Source: Streptomyces gossypii (GTDB lineage Bacteria; Actinomycetota; Actinomycetes; Streptomycetales; Streptomycetaceae). Taken from it: 64,000 bases of DNA. Made by a program: the position numbers and the translations under genes. Positions 15,973-24,139 of this stretch are shown here, piece by piece. The stretch is from contig NZ_JAJAGO010000007.1 in NCBI RefSeq assembly GCF_025165795.1, forward strand, positions 62,001 through 126,000. Direction: 5' to 3'. The notes below the pieces were generated by a model. It did no database searches, was not told the origin of the DNA, and saw only the letters and a list, made by a program, of their open reading frames with translations. The stretch's first letter is position 1. Each line of letters begins with the position of its first letter.

Positions 15973-16787
15973 TGCAGTCTCTCAGGATCACGCGAGCGGC
16001 ACATGCGCCCCGCCCCCGCCACGGCGCGGTGGCCACCGTGGTGGCCGCCGCGCTGCTGGTGCCGCTCACCGCGTGCGGCGGTGGCGGCAGCGCGGCGGGG
16101 TCCGGCAAGGGCGGCGACTCGCAGGCGAGCCTGACCGTGCTGGCCGCGTCCTCGCTCACCGACGTCTTCAAGACCGCGGGCGCCGCGTACGAGAAGGAGC
16201 ACCCCGGCACGGAGATCACCTTCTCCTTCGCCGGTTCCCAGGAGTTGGCCGCACAGGTCAAGCAGGGCGCGCCCGCCGACGCCGTGGTCACGGCGGACAC
16301 CACGACCATGGACGGGCTGCGTGCCGAGACCGGCAAGCCGACGGTCGTCGCCGAGAACCGGCTGGTCATCGCCACCGGCGAGGGCAACCCGGAGAGGATC
16401 GACGGTCTGGAGGACCTCTCGGACGGCGGGCTGAAGGTCGTACTCGCCGCCCCCGAGGTGCCCGTCGGCCGGTACGGCAAGCAGATTCTGGACGCCCGTA
16501 AGATCGGCGTGCAGCCGGTGTCCCAGGAGCCGAACGTCCGCGCCGTCCTGAGCAAGGTCGAGCTGGGTGAGGCCGACGCCGGCCTCGTCTACCGCACGGA
16601 TGCCGCCACGGCCGCCGGGAAGGTGGACGCCGTCGAGATCCCCGATGAGCAGAACGCCGCCGCCGCGTATCCGGCAGCCACGCTGAAAGCCTCCCGGCAT
16701 GCCGACGCCGCTGCCGGGTTCGTGCGGTGGCTGTCCGGCGACGAGGCTCAGAAGATCTTCCAGGACGCGGGCTTCCAGCAGCCGTAG
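15972..16787 (+). CDS. modA: Molybdate ABC transporter substrate-binding lipoprotein
   Basis: A 271-residue lipoprotein. A twenty-odd residue hydrophobic leader ends in the lipobox LTAC. The mature part has the ModA signatures LTVLAASSLTDVFK near the N-terminus, FSFAGSQELAAQV, GAPADAVVTAD and the closing FVRWLSGDEAQKIFQDAGF. It should capture molybdate or tungstate outside the membrane and deliver it to the ModBC protein, whose start lies 26 bp downstream. Molybdate feeds molybdenum cofactor enzymes. Its promoter appears leaderless, with a palindrome between the two hexamers. Length and fold markers are those of a complete protein. Confidence 0.92.
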   Translation: MQSLRITRAAHAPRPRHGAVATVVAAALLVPLTACGGGGSAAGSGKGGDSQASLTVLAASSLTDVFKTAGAAYEKEHPGTEITFSFAGSQELAAQVKQGAPADAVVTADTTTMDGLRAETGKPTVVAENRLVIATGEGNPERIDGLEDLSDGGLKVVLAAPEVPVGRYGKQILDARKIGVQPVSQEPNVRAVLSKVELGEADAGLVYRTDAATAAGKVDAVEIPDEQNAAAAYPAATLKASRHADAAAGFVRWLSGDEAQKIFQDAGFQQP

Positions 16788-16813
16788 GAGAGCCGAGCCC
16801 CAGGGATCCGCAG

Positions 16814-18799
16814 ATGAGACACCTCAGCAAGAGGGCGCCGGGCAGCCGGGCGCCGGGCAGGCGCCCGCCGCTCACCCTGGCGATTCCCGCCCTGCTCGCC
16901 GTCGCGCTTCTGACGCTGCCGCTGATCGGAGTCCTGGCCCGTACGTCCTGGGGCGACCTCGGCGGACATCTGACCAGGCCGGAGACCACCGAGGCGCTTC
17001 GGCTGTCGCTACTCGTCTCCTTCTGGGCGCTCGGCCTCTCCCTGCTGCTGGGGGTGCCGCTGGCCTGGCTGCTGGCCCGCGTCGACTTCCCCGGCAAGGC
17101 AGTGGTGCGCTCGCTGGTCCTGCTGCCGATGGTGCTGCCGCCCACCGTCGGAGGGGTCGCGCTGCTCCTCGCCTTCGGCCGCCGGGGGCTGCTCGGCCCG
17201 TGGCTGGAGGACACCTTCGGACTCACCCTCCCCTTCCACACCTCCGGCGCGGTCCTCGCCGCCACCTTCGTGGCCATGCCGTTCCTCGTCATCAGCCTCG
17301 AAGGGGCGCTGGCCGGGCTGCGGCCGCGCTACGAGGAGACCGCCGCCTCCCTCGGAGCCTCGCCGCTCCGGGTGTTCTTCACCGTGACGCTGCCCATGGT
17401 GGCTCCCGGCCTGGCTGCCGGTGCCGCCCTTACCTGGGCGCGCGCACTCGGTGAGTTCGGAGCGACGATCACCTTCGCCGGGAACCTGCCCGGCACCACA
17501 CAGACCCTGCCCCTGCAGGTGTATCTGCTGCTCCAGGAAGAGCCGGAGGCCGCGACCTCCGTCTCGCTGCTGCTGCTCGCCCTGGCCATGGCCGTGCTCG
17601 TCGCACTGCGCGGCCGCTGGACCGGAGCACCCCCGCGCGGCGGCGCAGACCGGCCCAGCTCCCCGTCACGGGCGGCGGGCCCCGAGCCGACGGAGGACAC
17701 GGTGGACACGCCGGATGCGGCGGCACCGTCGGCCACCGGCGGCGAGCCGGGAGCCCCGCCGGAACGCTGGGCTCTGCACGCCGACCTCACCGGCTTCAAC
17801 CAGCTCACCCTGGACGCCGAACCGGGCACCACCCTCGCCGTCGTGGGCCCCAACGGCGCGGGCAAGACCACCCTGCTCCGTGCCCTGCTGGGCCTCACGC
17901 CGCGCGCCCACGCCGCGCTCCGCCTCGGCGGGACGGACGTCACCAGCCTGCCGCCGCACCGCCGCGGCGTCGCCTGGGTGCCCCAGGACGGCGCGCTCTT
18001 CCCTCATCTCACGGCCCTGGCCAACACCGCCTACGGCCCGCGCGCACACGGCGTCCGCCGCGCCGAGGCACGCCGCGAGGCCCAGCGGTGGCTCGACCAG
18101 CTCGGAGTCGGCCACCTCGCGCACCGCAAGCCCGCCCAGGTCTCCGGCGGTCAGGCCCAACGCGTGTCCCTGGCACGCGCGTTGGCCACCCGTCCTCGGC
18201 TCCTGCTGCTCGACGAGCCGCTCGCGGCACTCGACCAGACGACGCGCTCCCGGGTACGGCACACCCTGCGCACCCACCTCGGCGGCTTCGGCGGCGTCTG
18301 CCTGATCGTCACCCACGACCCCGTCGAAGCCGTTTCCCTGGCGGACCGGATTCTCGTACTCGACGAGGGCCGCGCGGTGCAGGACTCCGCACCGGCCGAA
18401 GTCGCACGTCATCCCCGCTCCCCGTGGGTTGCGCGGATGCTCGGCAGCAACGCCTGGCCCGGCACGGCGCGCGACGACGGTCTCGCCCTCCACGGCGGGG
18501 GTGTGCTCATCGTCGCGGACCCGCTCTCCACGGGCTCCGAGGCGCTGGCCGTCATCGCACCGGAGGCGGTCTCCGTACACCGGGAGCGGCCCGCCGGCAG
18601 CCCGCGCAACGTCTGGCCCGGCACGGTGCGGGAGATCACCGCCAGCGGCAGCCGGCTGCGGGTCCTGATCGCCTCGGAGCGGGCGCCGGATCTCGTCGCC
18701 GAGATCACTCCGCAGGCCGCCGCCGAACTCGGCCTCACCGACGGGACGTCCGTATGGACCAGCGTCAAGGCCACCGAGGTGACCGTGGTGCCGCTGTGA
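16814..18799 (+). CDS. modBC: ModB-ModC fusion: molybdate permease and ATPase in one chain
   Basis: A 661-residue fusion. Residues 1-265 form the ModB permease with five or six helices and the EAA loop (LRPRYEETAASLGASPLRVF). A Pro/Ala/Glu-rich linker of about 60 residues follows. Residues 325-560 are the ATPase with P-loop VGPNGAGKTTLL, signature VSGGQAQRVSLARAL, Walker B LLLLDEPLAAL and the switch His of VTHDPVEA. The last 70 residues are a Mop/TOBE molybdate-binding domain. Together with ModA this makes a complete importer from two genes. In most bacteria ModB and ModC are separate; the fused form is common in Streptomyces. The ATG at 16814 is the first start giving an intact first helix. 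Confidence 0.92.
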   Translation: MRHLSKRAPGSRAPGRRPPLTLAIPALLAVALLTLPLIGVLARTSWGDLGGHLTRPETTEALRLSLLVSFWALGLSLLLGVPLAWLLARVDFPGKAVVRSLVLLPMVLPPTVGGVALLLAFGRRGLLGPWLEDTFGLTLPFHTSGAVLAATFVAMPFLVISLEGALAGLRPRYEETAASLGASPLRVFFTVTLPMVAPGLAAGAALTWARALGEFGATITFAGNLPGTTQTLPLQVYLLLQEEPEAATSVSLLLLALAMAVLVALRGRWTGAPPRGGADRPSSPSRAAGPEPTEDTVDTPDAAAPSATGGEPGAPPERWALHADLTGFNQLTLDAEPGTTLAVVGPNGAGKTTLLRALLGLTPRAHAALRLGGTDVTSLPPHRRGVAWVPQDGALFPHLTALANTAYGPRAHGVRRAEARREAQRWLDQLGVGHLAHRKPAQVSGGQAQRVSLARALATRPRLLLLDEPLAALDQTTRSRVRHTLRTHLGGFGGVCLIVTHDPVEAVSLADRILVLDEGRAVQDSAPAEVARHPRSPWVARMLGSNAWPGTARDDGLALHGGGVLIVADPLSTGSEALAVIAPEAVSVHRERPAGSPRNVWPGTVREITASGSRLRVLIASERAPDLVAEITPQAAAELGLTDGTSVWTSVKATEVTVVPL

Positions 18800-18835
18800 G
18801 GCAAGGGGCGCATCGCCAGTTCAGACGCCACCTCA

Positions 18836-18864
18836 TTGACAGTGGGCGCCGGCGTTGCTTACAT
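18836..18864 (+). promoter_or_regulatory. Candidate promoter of the PL8 lyase gene
   Basis: TTGACA at 18836-18841 and TTACAT at 18859-18864 are separated by 17 bp, giving a leader of about 35 bases before the TTG start. Confidence 0.45.
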
Positions 18865-18870
18865 GCGCCC

Positions 18871-18883
18871 ACAAGCGCTTTCC
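18871..18883. promoter_or_regulatory. cre-like / LacI-type operator in the PL8 leader
   Basis: ACAAGCGCTTTCC contains the palindrome AAGCGCTT (18873-18880) and resembles LacI-family operators built around a central CG. It lies at the expected transcription start of the lyase gene. Confidence 0.35.
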
Positions 18884-18906
18884 AGCCACTGCCCCGGAGC
18901 GGTCCC

Positions 18907-21459
18907 TTGCAGCTGTCGCGTCGCACCCTGTTGTCCGTGATCCCCGCTGCCGCTCTGCTGACGGCGGTGGGGCCGCTGCACGCACGGGCCCAGTCCCGGG
19001 CCGCCGGGGCGGGCGGCGACCACGCCGTGCTGATCAGCAACACCCTCGCCGTCTTCGCGGGCACCGCGGACTCCAACGCCCGGCCCGAGGTCGCCGCGAA
19101 GCTCGCCTCGATCGACTCGACGGCGCGGGCCAGGCTGACCGCGATGGACGAGGCCGGGGAGGGCGAGCTCTTCGCGGACGTCCCGCTCGGGACCAACGAC
19201 AGCAACCTGACCAAGTCCTTCGAGTACCTCTACGAGATCGCGCTCGCGACCGTCGCACCCGGCCCCGCCGCCTCGGATCTGCGCGGCAGCGAGCCGGTCC
19301 AGCGGCGGGTCATCGACGGCCTGGTCACGCTGCACGACACGTACTACGGCGACCAGTCGAAGGGCTACTACGGCAACTGGTTCAACTGGGAGATCGGCAT
19401 CTCCGCCCGGGTGAGCAAGATCCTCGTCCTGCTCAAGGACGCACTCGCGGCCTACCGGCCCGGCCTCCCCGCCACCTATGTCGCCTCGATGGACGCCTAC
19501 CTGCGCAACGGCAAGGACGGCGACGTCGATCTCGACTCCCGTTTCCACACCGGCGCCAACCTCGCCGACATCACGACGAACCGCATCCTCCAGGGTGCCG
19601 TCCTGGAGGATGACGCCCGGATCAGCAAGGCGATCGCCGACCAGCTGACCGTCTTCGCGACGATCGATCCGTACGACCTGCGGCACGGGGTCACCGACGG
19701 CTTCTACGCCGACGGCTCCTTCATCCAGCACGCCTCCGTCGCCTACACCGGCTCCTACGGCAAGAACCTGCTCGCCCGCGTCGTCCAGACCGTCAAGATC
19801 CTGGACGGCAGCGGCTATGTGCAGGACGGCAGCCTGGTCGGCGTGGTGCAGGGCTGGGTGGTCGACGGCTTCGCCCCGGTGATCTTCGAGGGCTGGATGA
19901 TGGAGATCGTCAAGGGCCGCGGGACCTCACGGACCACCACGGGGTACGCCAATGCCGCCGAGGTCGTCGAGGCTGTCGTCGACCTCTCCGGGTACGCGAG
20001 CGGCAGCGACGCCACCGCCCTCCGCGGATACGTCAAGTTCGTCCGGGAGACCTCGAAGGCCGCCCCCGATCCCGCGGACTTCGTCTCCCCCGTCAGCATC
20101 GCGCGCTATGCCGACATCCTCGCCGACACCTCGGCCCCGGCGCGGGACCTCAAGGCCGCCGAGAGCCACATCGCCTTCAACGCGATGGACAAGACCGTCC
20201 ACCGGCGGCCCGGCTACGCCTTCGCGCTCGCCCGCAGTTCCGCCCGGATCAGCAAGTACGAGTACATGAGCGGCGAGAACCTCATGCCGTGGTTCCACGG
20301 CGACGGCGCGCACTACCTCTACCTCTCCGGTCAGGACCAGACCGCGGCGTACGGCGTCGACTACTTCACGGCGGTGCCGCCCTACCGGCTCGCCGGTGTC
20401 ACCGCGCCCGTGGAGACCCGCCGCACGATCCCCGAGCTCTACGGCACACTCTGGTACGACAACCCGGAGCGCGGGTTCACCTCCTCCTCCGAATCGCAGA
20501 ACACCTATGTCTACTTCCCTCGCGGCACCAACACCCACTCCGGCGGTGCCTGCCTGGGTGCGTACGGCGCCGCCGGGCTGATCCAGGCCGACGACGCCGC
20601 CTACGCCGCCAAGCAGGCCGGTGACCTCCCCGACGACTTCGTCGTCTACCGCAACGCCGGTGCCACGAAGTCGTGGTTCATGCTCGACGACGAGATCGTC
20701 GTCCTCGCCGCCGGAGTGGTCGACCCGGCGGGCCGCGCCGTGACGACGACCGTCGACAGCAGGATCGCCGACCCCTCGGACACCGTCTCCCTCACCGGCG
20801 AACTCCGCGACGGCAACCGGTGGTCGGGCCCCGGTACGGCGCCGCTGGCCTGGCTGCGCTACGCCGACGACGGCCAGGGCACCGCGGTGGGGTACGTCTT
20901 CCTGGACGGGCGGCCCCCGACGGTCTCGCTGGACACCGTCACCCGCAGCCGTCGGGTCGTCCGCCGTTCCAACCCCGACACCCCGGTGAGCAAGCAGGTC
21001 TTCTCCGTCGCCGTCGAGCAGCGGGCCGCCGCGCGCCCGGCGTCGATTGCCCACGCCCTCGTACCCAACGCCTCCGAGGGGCAACTGCGTTCGTACGCCG
21101 ACGGCCCACTCTCCGTCCTGGCCAACACCGTGCGGGTGCAGGCCGTCCGGCACACGGGGCTGGGCATCATCGCGGCCAACACGTTCACCCGGGGCCGGCA
21201 CCATGCGGGGCGGCTCTCGATCGACGGTGCGGCCTCGGTGATCCTCCGCGCCGCGCCCGACGGCACGGTCTCGATCGCGGCGTCCGACCCGACGATGGAG
21301 CGGGACTCGCTCTCGGTCACGGTGCACGGCCGGCGGATGCGGGAGGTCTCGGCCGACGAAGGTGTCCGCGTCCGCGCCGTCCCCGGGGGCACCCGCGTCG
21401 ACTTCACCACCCGCCACGCCTACGGCCGCAGCTTCACCGCGACACTGCGGTCCCGTTAG
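18907..21459 (+). CDS. Exported polysaccharide lyase family 8 enzyme
   Basis: A TTG at 18907, seven bases after GGAG, gives 850 residues beginning with a Tat-like leader (LSRRTLL, then a hydrophobic run to ARAQ). Family PL8 is clear from GNWFNWEIGI, RFHTGANLADITTNRIL, DGFYADGSFIQHASVAY and VDYFTAVPPYRLAGVT. Catalytic candidates are Asn218, His275 and Tyr284. An alpha/alpha toroid is followed by the usual beta-sandwich C-terminal domains. PL8 enzymes cut hyaluronate, chondroitin or xanthan by beta-elimination outside the cell; I cannot choose among these substrates. It sits alone behind its own promoter and cre-like site. Confidence 0.88.
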   Translation: MQLSRRTLLSVIPAAALLTAVGPLHARAQSRAAGAGGDHAVLISNTLAVFAGTADSNARPEVAAKLASIDSTARARLTAMDEAGEGELFADVPLGTNDSNLTKSFEYLYEIALATVAPGPAASDLRGSEPVQRRVIDGLVTLHDTYYGDQSKGYYGNWFNWEIGISARVSKILVLLKDALAAYRPGLPATYVASMDAYLRNGKDGDVDLDSRFHTGANLADITTNRILQGAVLEDDARISKAIADQLTVFATIDPYDLRHGVTDGFYADGSFIQHASVAYTGSYGKNLLARVVQTVKILDGSGYVQDGSLVGVVQGWVVDGFAPVIFEGWMMEIVKGRGTSRTTTGYANAAEVVEAVVDLSGYASGSDATALRGYVKFVRETSKAAPDPADFVSPVSIARYADILADTSAPARDLKAAESHIAFNAMDKTVHRRPGYAFALARSSARISKYEYMSGENLMPWFHGDGAHYLYLSGQDQTAAYGVDYFTAVPPYRLAGVTAPVETRRTIPELYGTLWYDNPERGFTSSSESQNTYVYFPRGTNTHSGGACLGAYGAAGLIQADDAAYAAKQAGDLPDDFVVYRNAGATKSWFMLDDEIVVLAAGVVDPAGRAVTTTVDSRIADPSDTVSLTGELRDGNRWSGPGTAPLAWLRYADDGQGTAVGYVFLDGRPPTVSLDTVTRSRRVVRRSNPDTPVSKQVFSVAVEQRAAARPASIAHALVPNASEGQLRSYADGPLSVLANTVRVQAVRHTGLGIIAANTFTRGRHHAGRLSIDGAASVILRAAPDGTVSIAASDPTMERDSLSVTVHGRRMREVSADEGVRVRAVPGGTRVDFTTRHAYGRSFTATLRSR

Positions 21460-21489
21460 GGCGTGTCCGGCACTCACTCCGCAGAGATT

Positions 21490-21505
21490 ATTGGTCCAGA
21501 CCTTT
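21490..21505. promoter_or_regulatory. DasR-responsive (dre / chitinase-box) element
   Basis: It contains TGGTCCAGACCT (21492-21503), the form of the 12-bp repeat I recall from Streptomyces chitinase promoters and a full match to the dre pattern. A TTATAG hexamer follows at 21524-21529, so the site lies around the -35 region, as in chitinase genes. No chitinase follows; the next gene is DoxX at 21804. Confidence 0.6.
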
Positions 21506-21620
21506 ACGGGAGTCGAGGCGGGCTTATAGCGTGTCGCGGGAAGCGCACGCATGGTTCTGGTACTTCATCCCCACAAGGAGCACCCGCCGACGGAGACCCC
21601 GCCGGCGGGTGACGCACGGC

Positions 21621-21650
21621 ACCGCACTGCCCCGCACCGCACTGCCCCGC
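21621..21650. repeat. Two perfect 15-bp tandem copies
   Basis: ACCGCACTGCCCCGC is repeated twice head-to-tail in the intergenic region upstream of the DoxX gene. No function is evident. Confidence 0.8.
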
Positions 21651-21803
21651 ACCCCATCGCGCCGCCCGCCCGCCCGAACACCAGGGCGCCCGAACTCCGG
21701 AACACCCCCATCGTCCCGTTGAGATCTCTCCTGCGTACGGCACGTCACCGGCCCTGAGCCGCGCTGCCGCCGTTCCCGAACGCCGCTTCTGGAAGGACAC
21801 GCA

Positions 21804-22370
21804 ATGGCTGGTCATGCCCGAAACCCAGGCAGCGACACGTCCCGGGAGCGGGCCGAGCACCCCGCGAAACCACCTCGGTCCCTGCCGGACTTACGACTGC
21901 CGGGGCTGCGACTGCCGGGGCTGCGACTGCCGGGCAGTACCGTCCTCAGAGCCGTGCTCGACCGCTACCGACCCCACAGCAGCACGGTGCTCAGGGTGTC
22001 CGTCGGCCTCACCTTCATCTGGTTCGGCGCGATGAAGTTCTTCCCCCAAGCCAGCCCGGCGGAGCATGTCGCCATCGGGACCATGGACGCGCTGACGTTC
22101 GGCCTCGTGCCGGCGGACGCCTCACGCCCCCTGCTGGCGCTGTTCGAGACCGTGATCGGGCTGGGGCTGGTCACCGGCGTGCTGCTGCGGGTGGCCCTGG
22201 CAGCCTTCTTCGTGCATATGGCCGGGGTCTGCTGCGCCCTGTTCCTCCTGCCCGAGGAGATGTGGAACGGAGCGCTGGTCACACCCACCCTGGAGGGCCA
22301 GTACGTGATCAAGAACGTGGTCCTGATCGCCGCCTGCCTCGCCGTGGCCGCCGACGAACGGCCCACGTGA
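21804..22370 (+). CDS. DoxX-family small membrane protein
   Basis: A 188-residue protein with a GGAAGGA ribosome-binding site. After a basic N-terminal tail come four membrane helices, including VGLTFIWFGAMKFF, typical of DoxX, LLALFETVIGLGLVTGVLL and the last helix ending in a charged tail. DoxX proteins are linked to redox stress and quinone-related functions, with no certain reaction. Two oddities: the tail contains three tandem LRLPG pentapeptides encoded by a 15-bp repeat, and the first repeat starts with TTA (21891-21893), a bldA-dependent codon, where the others use CTG. The gene converges with the ABC permease at 22401. Confidence 0.8.
   Translation: MAGHARNPGSDTSRERAEHPAKPPRSLPDLRLPGLRLPGLRLPGSTVLRAVLDRYRPHSSTVLRVSVGLTFIWFGAMKFFPQASPAEHVAIGTMDALTFGLVPADASRPLLALFETVIGLGLVTGVLLRVALAAFFVHMAGVCCALFLLPEEMWNGALVTPTLEGQYVIKNVVLIAACLAVAADERPT
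21891..21935 (+). repeat. Three 15-bp tandem units encoding LRLPG
   Basis: The units at 21891, 21906 and 21921 are CTGCGACTGCCGGGG with small changes; the first begins TTACGA. They encode three consecutive Leu-Arg-Leu-Pro-Gly blocks in the cytoplasmic N-terminal tail of the DoxX protein. Confidence 0.9.
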
Positions 22371-22400
22371 GAACGCGGGCCGCTCTCCGGCGCGCCGGTT

Positions 22401-23222
22401 CTACTCCTTGGTCGAGCCCGTCAGCATGCCCTCGATGAAACGGCGCTGCAACGCGAGGTAGACGACCACCACCGGCAGGGCGATGAGCACCGACGCCGCC
22501 GCCAGCAGTGCGGTGTCCGAACTGTGCTGGCCCTGGAAGAAGGCGAGGCCCAGGGGCACCGTGCGATGTGCCTCGTCGCTCACCATCACCAGCGCCATCA
22601 GGAACTCGTTCCACGTCCACATGAAGACGATGACGACCATCGTGGAGATCGCGGGGCGCCCCATCGGCACCAGGATCCGCCACAGAACCGTCCAGCTGGA
22701 CGCCCCGTCGATCCTGGCGGCCTCCACCACCGCACGCGGGGTGCTGCGGAAGTAGGTACGCATCCAGAAGACACCGAAGGCCAGCGACTGCGCGGTCTGC
22801 GGCAGGATCAACCCCCAGTAGGTGTCCGTGAGTTCCCAGTACCGCAGATCGAAGTAGAGCGGTACCAGCACCGCCTCCTGCGGAAGGGTGAGCCCGAGGA
22901 TGAACAGATAGAACAGGAGGTTCGAGCCGGGGAACCGCATCACGCCCAGCGCGTACGCGGCCAGCACGGCCAAGACGGTGGTGACCGAGACCACGGCCAC
23001 CGCGACCAGCACCGAGTTCGTCATATAGGTGCCGAAGTGACCGCGCGTCCACGCCTCCGAGAAATTGCCCCAGTTCAGCCCGTCCGGCAGTGAGAAGCCG
23101 GTGTCCAGCGAGGACCGGTCACCGAACGCGGAGAACAGCACGCCCACCACCGGAGTGAGGGAGATGATCGTGAAGAGGCCCAGAATGCCGTAGGTGAAGA
23201 GGCGTTCGGTGCGAGTCGTCAT
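22401..23222 (-). CDS. Sugar ABC transporter permease, MalG/AraQ type
   Basis: A 273-residue permease with six predicted helices and the EAA loop (VVEAARIDGASSWTVLWRI) that contacts the ATPase. The short first periplasmic loop, the length and the ending RRFIEGMLTGSTKE place it in the MalG-like class of carbohydrate permeases. Its ATG overlaps the stop of the partner permease (ATGA, 23219-23222). No ATPase is encoded here, so the transporter probably borrows the shared MsiK-type ATPase that serves many Streptomyces sugar importers. Confidence 0.9.
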   Translation of the reverse strand: MTTRTERLFTYGILGLFTIISLTPVVGVLFSAFGDRSSLDTGFSLPDGLNWGNFSEAWTRGHFGTYMTNSVLVAVAVVSVTTVLAVLAAYALGVMRFPGSNLLFYLFILGLTLPQEAVLVPLYFDLRYWELTDTYWGLILPQTAQSLAFGVFWMRTYFRSTPRAVVEAARIDGASSWTVLWRILVPMGRPAISTMVVIVFMWTWNEFLMALVMVSDEAHRTVPLGLAFFQGQHSSDTALLAAASVLIALPVVVVYLALQRRFIEGMLTGSTKE

Positions 23223-24139
23223 GATTTCCGGCCTTCCACCAGTCGCGAGACGGCCACCGTCAGTACGAAGATGAGGACGGTGAGACCCACGCCCATCGCG
23301 GCGGCCGAGCCCACCGAGTTGATCTCGAACGCACGGCGGTACACCTCGAAGGCCGGCACCGAGGTGGCATTGCCCGGGCCTCCGCTGGTGGTGATGTAGA
23401 TCAGGTCGAAGTTGCGCAGGCCCGCGACGATGGTGAGGGTGAGTGCCACCGCCACCTCGCCGCGCAGTCCCGGCAGCGTGACGGTGAAGAACTCCCGGAC
23501 GGCGCCCGCCCCGTCCATCCGCGCCGCCTCGTACAGCTCGCGGGGGATGCGCTGCACCCCGGCGAGGAACAGGACCAGACACAGCCCGGTCCCCACCCAG
23601 GTGCCGATCACGCCGACCGCCGGGAGCGCCCAGGTGTAGTCACCCAGCCAGGAGCGGGCGAACGACCCCAGCCCGACGCCCCGCAGCAGGTCGTTGAGCA
23701 GCCCGTCGGGTGCCAGGATCGAGCGCCACGCGACGCCGACCACCACCATGGCGAGCACCTGCGGCAGGAACAGCACCGTCCGGAAGAACGTCATGCCGCG
23801 CACCCGGAAGCGTGACAGCGCGGCGGTCAGCAACAGGCCGATGGCCACCGGCAGCGCCGCGTAGAAGAACAGCAGCGCCACCGCGTGCCCGAACGGGGCA
23901 CGCAGCGAGGGATCGGTGAACAGGTCGCGGTAGTTGTCCAGACCCGCCCAGCTCGCGGCCGACAGCCCGTCCCAGTGCAGCAGCGAGAGCCACACCGTCT
24001 GGCCGAGGGGGATCAGCAGGAAGAGGGTGTAGAGCAGGAGTGCGGGCAGCACGTAGAGCACGCCCACCGCACGCGGCTCTCCCGGCGAGCGCCTGCGGTA
24101 CCGGGCGGCGTACGCCCGCACCATGCCGCGGGTGCTCAC
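23219..24139 (-). CDS. Sugar ABC transporter permease, MalF/UgpA type
   Basis: A 306-residue permease from a GTG start with six helices, the EAA loop (LYEAARMDGAGAVREFFTV) and the family ending GLTVLIFVLTVAVSRLVEG. It pairs with the MalG-type permease encoded just downstream to form the membrane channel of a carbohydrate importer. The start overlaps the stop of the binding-protein gene (GTGA, 24136-24139), so all three transporter genes are translationally coupled. Confidence 0.9.
   Translation of the reverse strand: MSTRGMVRAYAARYRRRSPGEPRAVGVLYVLPALLLYTLFLLIPLGQTVWLSLLHWDGLSAASWAGLDNYRDLFTDPSLRAPFGHAVALLFFYAALPVAIGLLLTAALSRFRVRGMTFFRTVLFLPQVLAMVVVGVAWRSILAPDGLLNDLLRGVGLGSFARSWLGDYTWALPAVGVIGTWVGTGLCLVLFLAGVQRIPRELYEAARMDGAGAVREFFTVTLPGLRGEVAVALTLTIVAGLRNFDLIYITTSGGPGNATSVPAFEVYRRAFEINSVGSAAAMGVGLTVLIFVLTVAVSRLVEGRKS

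Larger units (their letters stand above)
21460..21803. other. 344-bp region without a convincing gene
   Basis: The stretch holds a DasR-type site and promoter-like elements at its start, an AAGGAG at about 21580 with no start codon at a usable distance, a two-copy 15-bp tandem repeat, and a ribosome-binding site for the DoxX gene at its end. A 68-codon frame from 21551 is rich in His, Pro and Arg and has no ribosome-binding site, so I do not call it. The region may be a long leader of the DoxX gene or the scar of a lost chitinase-type gene. Confidence 0.6.

Noticed and set aside
21551..21757. 68-codon frame upstream of the DoxX gene
   Set aside because: No ribosome-binding site, a His/Pro/Arg-rich product and an overlapping tandem repeat argue against a gene.
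22387..22398. Palindrome CCGGCGCGCCGG between the DoxX and permease ends
   Set aside because: It has no loop and such GC palindromes are frequent by chance in this genome, although its position would suit a terminator.
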